From positions 58,426 to 122,425 of the forward strand of contig CALFIE010000006.1 of NCBI GenBank assembly GCA_937876095.1: DNA of 64,000 bases. The letters run 5' to 3'. The stretch is from an uncultured Flavobacteriales bacterium. Lineage in GTDB: Bacteria > Bacteroidota > Bacteroidia > Flavobacteriales > Weeksellaceae. A program made the translations under genes and the position numbers. The notes beneath the pieces are model-generated. The model ran no database searches and had not been told where the DNA came from. It saw only the letters and a list, made by a program, of their open reading frames with translations. This document shows, in pieces, positions 61,527 through 64,000 of this stretch; position 1 is the first letter of the stretch, and every line of letters starts with the position of its first letter.

Positions 61527-62534
61527 TTATCTGAAACCACCACTTCTTTGTCCACCTCCTGATGAAGAGCTTCCTGATGAAGAACCTCCTGATCTGAAAC
61601 CACCACCTGAAGAAGAACTACCCGAATTGAAACCGCCACCTGATCTGAAACCGCCGTCTCCACCACTTCTGAATCTTGGTTCTGGACTTTGTTGCGGAAC
61701 TGGTCTTGGTGTATTCTGCTGATAATCAGAATTTGAACGATATCTTGGTCTTGGTGTATCAGAATTTTGAATCACCGTATTGTTATTAGGTTGTGTACGA
61801 TATCTTGGTGTAGAATTATTATTAATGGTCGTATTATTCATTTGTGATCCACTTCTAAATGCTGAATTATTAGACATTCTGTTAAAACCTTGCTGATAGG
61901 TATTTCCCATTCTACCATCTGCACCACTTCTCTTATAATTGTAGCGATATGGCGAACCATAATATCCGTAACCATAAGGATTGTAACCATAATTATACGG
62001 AGAATAATAACCATAATACGGATTGTAACCATAATAAAATGGACTATTGAAGCCATAATAAGGCATATATCCGTAACCATAACTCCAATATGGAGCGTAA
62101 GAATAATAACTCCAAGGTGATCCCCAAGAAAATCCGAATCCGAAACTACTTCCCCATCCGAAACTATTGTAAAATCCGTAAGGATATCCCCATCCGTTAT
62201 AATCATTGTAGTAATGCGTTTCTGTACCTGCAAAATTTCCCCAATCAGAACCGCTGTTTCCTGCTCCCCAATTTCCGTAGTTATCATTTTTTGCATACGG
62301 ATTGTAAACCGATGTAGAATCTTGGTAATCATACACTTGTCCTACTTGATTACCTCTACTAGTAATCACACCTTCTGGTAAAGTGTCTTTATTTGGGTCA
62401 TAATAAACGCCATCAGTTTCGCTGTAGCCGCCCATTTGTGTACCACAAGATACCAAAAGTAACCCACCTGAAATCATTAAAACGATTTTTGATTTTAAGA
62501 TTTCTACTACGTAATCCTGTATATTTTTTTTCAT
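61527..62534 (-). CDS. Tyr/Gly/Asn-rich low-complexity lipoprotein
   Basis: 335 residues. A short cytosolic start, then hydrophobic IVLMISGGLLLVSCG with a lipobox LVSC (Cys ~30). Residues ~85-200 are almost entirely Tyr, Gly, Asn, Phe, Ser and Pro (SPYNYGYNPYGYGYYGSP), residues ~205-275 are Asn/Arg-rich, and the C-terminal ~50 are Gly/Ser runs with FRSGG units. Prion-like composition suggests a disordered or self-assembling surface-layer protein. No catalytic motif. I know no named family; related proteins occur as hypothetical lipoproteins in Chryseobacterium-like genomes. Confidence 0.78.
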   Translation of the reverse strand: MKKNIQDYVVEILKSKIVLMISGGLLLVSCGTQMGGYSETDGVYYDPNKDTLPEGVITSRGNQVGQVYDYQDSTSVYNPYAKNDNYGNWGAGNSGSDWGNFAGTETHYYNDYNGWGYPYGFYNSFGWGSSFGFGFSWGSPWSYYSYAPYWSYGYGYMPYYGFNSPFYYGYNPYYGYYSPYNYGYNPYGYGYYGSPYRYNYKRSGADGRMGNTYQQGFNRMSNNSAFRSGSQMNNTTINNNSTPRYRTQPNNNTVIQNSDTPRPRYRSNSDYQQNTPRPVPQQSPEPRFRSGGDGGFRSGGGFNSGSSSSGGGFRSGGSSSGSSSSGGGQRSGGFR

Positions 62535-62562
62535 GATAAGGTGAAAAGTTTTAATTATGATT

Positions 62563-62570
62563 TATATTTG
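62563..62570 (+). promoter_or_regulatory. Candidate -7 element for proS
   Basis: TATATTTG matches TAnnTTTG, but lies 112 nt upstream of proS and has no -33 partner. Weak. Confidence 0.3.
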
Positions 62571-62682
62571 CATTTTATACCAAAACCATACCAAATAGGA
62601 GGTAAAAATTTTAAGTAAAAATACACTTTTATTTTTAGATGAAAATAGAATCAAAAAGTTAAATTAATTTTTAAAAATAATA

Positions 62683-64000
62683 ATGGCAAAACTTACATCA
62701 AGAAGTGAAGATTACAGCAAGTGGTACAATGAGTTGGTTGTAAAGGCCGATTTGGCCGAAAATTCTGGAGTGCGGGGTTGCATGGTGATAAAACCTTATG
62801 GCTACGCAATTTGGGAAAAAATGAGAGACGAAATGGACCGAAAATTCAAAGAAACGGGACACGAAAACGCGTATTTCCCACTCTTTATACCCAAAAGTTA
62901 TTTCGAGGCAGAAGAAAAAAATGCGGAAGGTTTCGCCAAAGAATGTGCCGTAGTTACACACTATAGATTAAAAACCGATCCCAATAATCCACATAAACTC
63001 ATTGTAGATCCCGATGCAAAATTAGAAGAAGAACTCATAGTAAGACCTACTTCTGAAGCAATAATCTGGAATACTTACAAAAACTGGATTCAATCTTACC
63101 GAGATTTGCCAATCTTGATTAATCAATGGGCAAATGTAGTACGTTGGGAAATGCGTACTAGATTATTCTTACGTACTGCAGAATTTTTGTGGCAAGAAGG
63201 TCACACTGCGCACGCAACCAAAGATGAAGCTATAGAAGAAACCGAAAAAATGCTAGAAGTTTATGCTGATTTTGCCGAAAATTTTATGGCAATTCCAGTG
63301 ATTAAAGGCATAAAAACCGCCTCCGAAAGATTTGCAGGAGCAGATGAAACCTATTGTATAGAAGCACTAATGCAAGACGGAAAAGCACTACAAGCAGGAA
63401 CCTCGCATTTCTTAGGACAGAATTTTGCAAAAGCATTTGATGTAAAATTCACCAACAGAGAAGGAAAAATGGAATTTGCATGGGCAACTTCTTGGGGAAC
63501 TTCTACTAGATTGATGGGAGCACTTATCATGACCCATTCCGATGATTTTGGTTTGGTTTTACCTCCCAATTTAGCACCTATACAAGTGGTGATGGTTCCG
63601 ATCTTCAAAGGAGAAGAACAACTCAACGAAATCAACGAAGTTGCTTTTGAAATTCAAAAAAAATTAAAAGAAAAAGGAATCACTGTAAAATACGATAACC
63701 GATCTGAGCAAAAACCAGGTTGGAAATTCGCAGAATACGAATTAAAAGGAGTGCCGATTAGAATCGCCATTGGTCCCAAAGATTTAGAAAATAAATCCGT
63801 AGAAATTGCAAGAAGAGACCAATTGAGCAAAGAAACTCGCCCAATTCAAGATTTAGACATATATATAGAAGAATTACTAAAAACCATTCAAAAAGATATC
63901 TACCAAAAAGCCTTTAATTTCAGGGAAGAAAATATCACCAAAGTAGATTCTTATGATGAATTCAAAAAAGTATTAGAAGAAAAAGGAGGATTTTTACTTG
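62683..64000 (+). CDS. proS: Prolyl-tRNA synthetase, archaeal/eukaryotic type, 5' part
   Basis: Starts [20 protein letters not shown] and stays open to the end of the window (about 439 codons of roughly 490). It is class II, with motif 2 [24 protein letters not shown] and motif 3 [23 protein letters not shown], and then the anticodon-binding domain ([33 protein letters not shown]). It lacks the bacterial INS editing insertion, as for ProRS type 3. Charges tRNA-Pro with proline. 148 nt separate it from the divergent lipoprotein gene. Confidence 0.96.
   Translation, partial: MAKLTSRSEDYSKWYNELVVKADLAENSGVRGCMVIKPYGYAIWEKMRDEMDRKFKETGHENAYFPLFIPKSYFEAEEKNAEGFAKECAVVTHYRLKTDPNNPHKLIVDPDAKLEEELIVRPTSEAIIWNTYKNWIQSYRDLPILINQWANVVRWEMRTRLFLRTAEFLWQEGHTAHATKDEAIEETEKMLEVYADFAENFMAIPVIKGIKTASERFAGADETYCIEALMQDGKALQAGTSHFLGQNFAKAFDVKFTNREGKMEFAWATSWGTSTRLMGALIMTHSDDFGLVLPPNLAPIQVVMVPIFKGEEQLNEINEVAFEIQKKLKEKGITVKYDNRSEQKPGWKFAEYELKGVPIRIAIGPKDLENKSVEIARRDQLSKETRPIQDLDIYIEELLKTIQKDIYQKAFNFREENITKVDSYDEFKKVLEEKGGFLL

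Noticed and set aside
61838..62332. 164-codon minus-strand frame, Ile/Met/Thr-rich, overlapping the Tyr/Gly lipoprotein
   Set aside because: Frame shift of the same low-complexity DNA; the lipoprotein frame has a lipobox and fits.

Overview
This 64 kb window is chromosomal DNA of an AT-rich member of the Bacteroidota, class Flavobacteriia, most likely family Weeksellaceae (Chryseobacterium/Cloacibacterium-like). The evidence is a gldJ-porU-porV block (gliding/type IX secretion), a parA-parB-DUF5683-dapB-lepB-wbqC run, an archaeal-type ProRS, GSCFA and DUF2490 proteins, and promoters of the Bacteroidota form TTTG-N19-TAnnTTTG with no clear Shine-Dalgarno sequences. The genus is inferred, not shown. 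Most of the window is housekeeping DNA with both strands used and short gaps.

Layout. 1-9.7 kb: 3' end of P5C dehydrogenase, a two-cluster Fe-S protein, fabH, corA, a small exported Lys/Cys octad-repeat protein, holB, an outer-membrane protein with lptC, anmK and a SRPBCC protein. 9.7-18.5 kb: Nudix hydrolase, murF, gldJ, porU (secretion sortase) and porV. 18.7-26.3 kb: FUSC membrane protein, phosphopantetheinyl transferase, ahcY, a TMEM175-like channel, a retropepsin-like protease with a PDZ domain, and an MpaB-family oxygenase. 26.3-28.9 kb: the only clearly accessory patch. It holds a class II Fic protein with an elaborate repeat operator, the C-terminal stump of a tyrosine recombinase, several palindromic repeats, a small orphan membrane protein, and tRNA-Asp. 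29-34.2 kb: trxA, then a minus-strand operon ubiA - dprE1-like - dprE2-like - HAD phosphatase - cysteine desulfurase, which looks like a complete route to a polyprenyl-phosphate-D-arabinose type sugar donor. 34.3-45.5 kb: OmpA lipoprotein, lipocalin, subtilase, wbqC, lepB, dapB, parB/parA, tonB, purA.

45.5-54.5 kb: two gaps rich in GC-rich hairpins and REP-like repeats surround hpt-adk-obg and a DEAD helicase. Then come a methyltransferase, tatD, a GNAT, GSCFA and polyprenyl synthase, with heptad/octad simple repeats in two of the gaps. 54.6-64 kb: a phosphate transporter with a large central insertion and its DUF47 partner, DUF2490, a second DEAD helicase with an RBD, a FadL-like OMP, a Tyr/Gly/Asn-rich lipoprotein, and the 5' part of proS, which runs off the window.

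The best candidates for new biology are: the DprE1/DprE2/UbiA/HAD operon in a non-actinobacterium, whose DprE1 homologue has Ala where mycobacteria have the drug-reactive Cys; the Fic gene whose promoter sits between two identically spaced triplets of TATCCA; the Cys-octad secreted peptide; and the remnant of an integrated element beside tRNA-Asp. No CRISPR array, intact insertion sequence or rRNA was seen.
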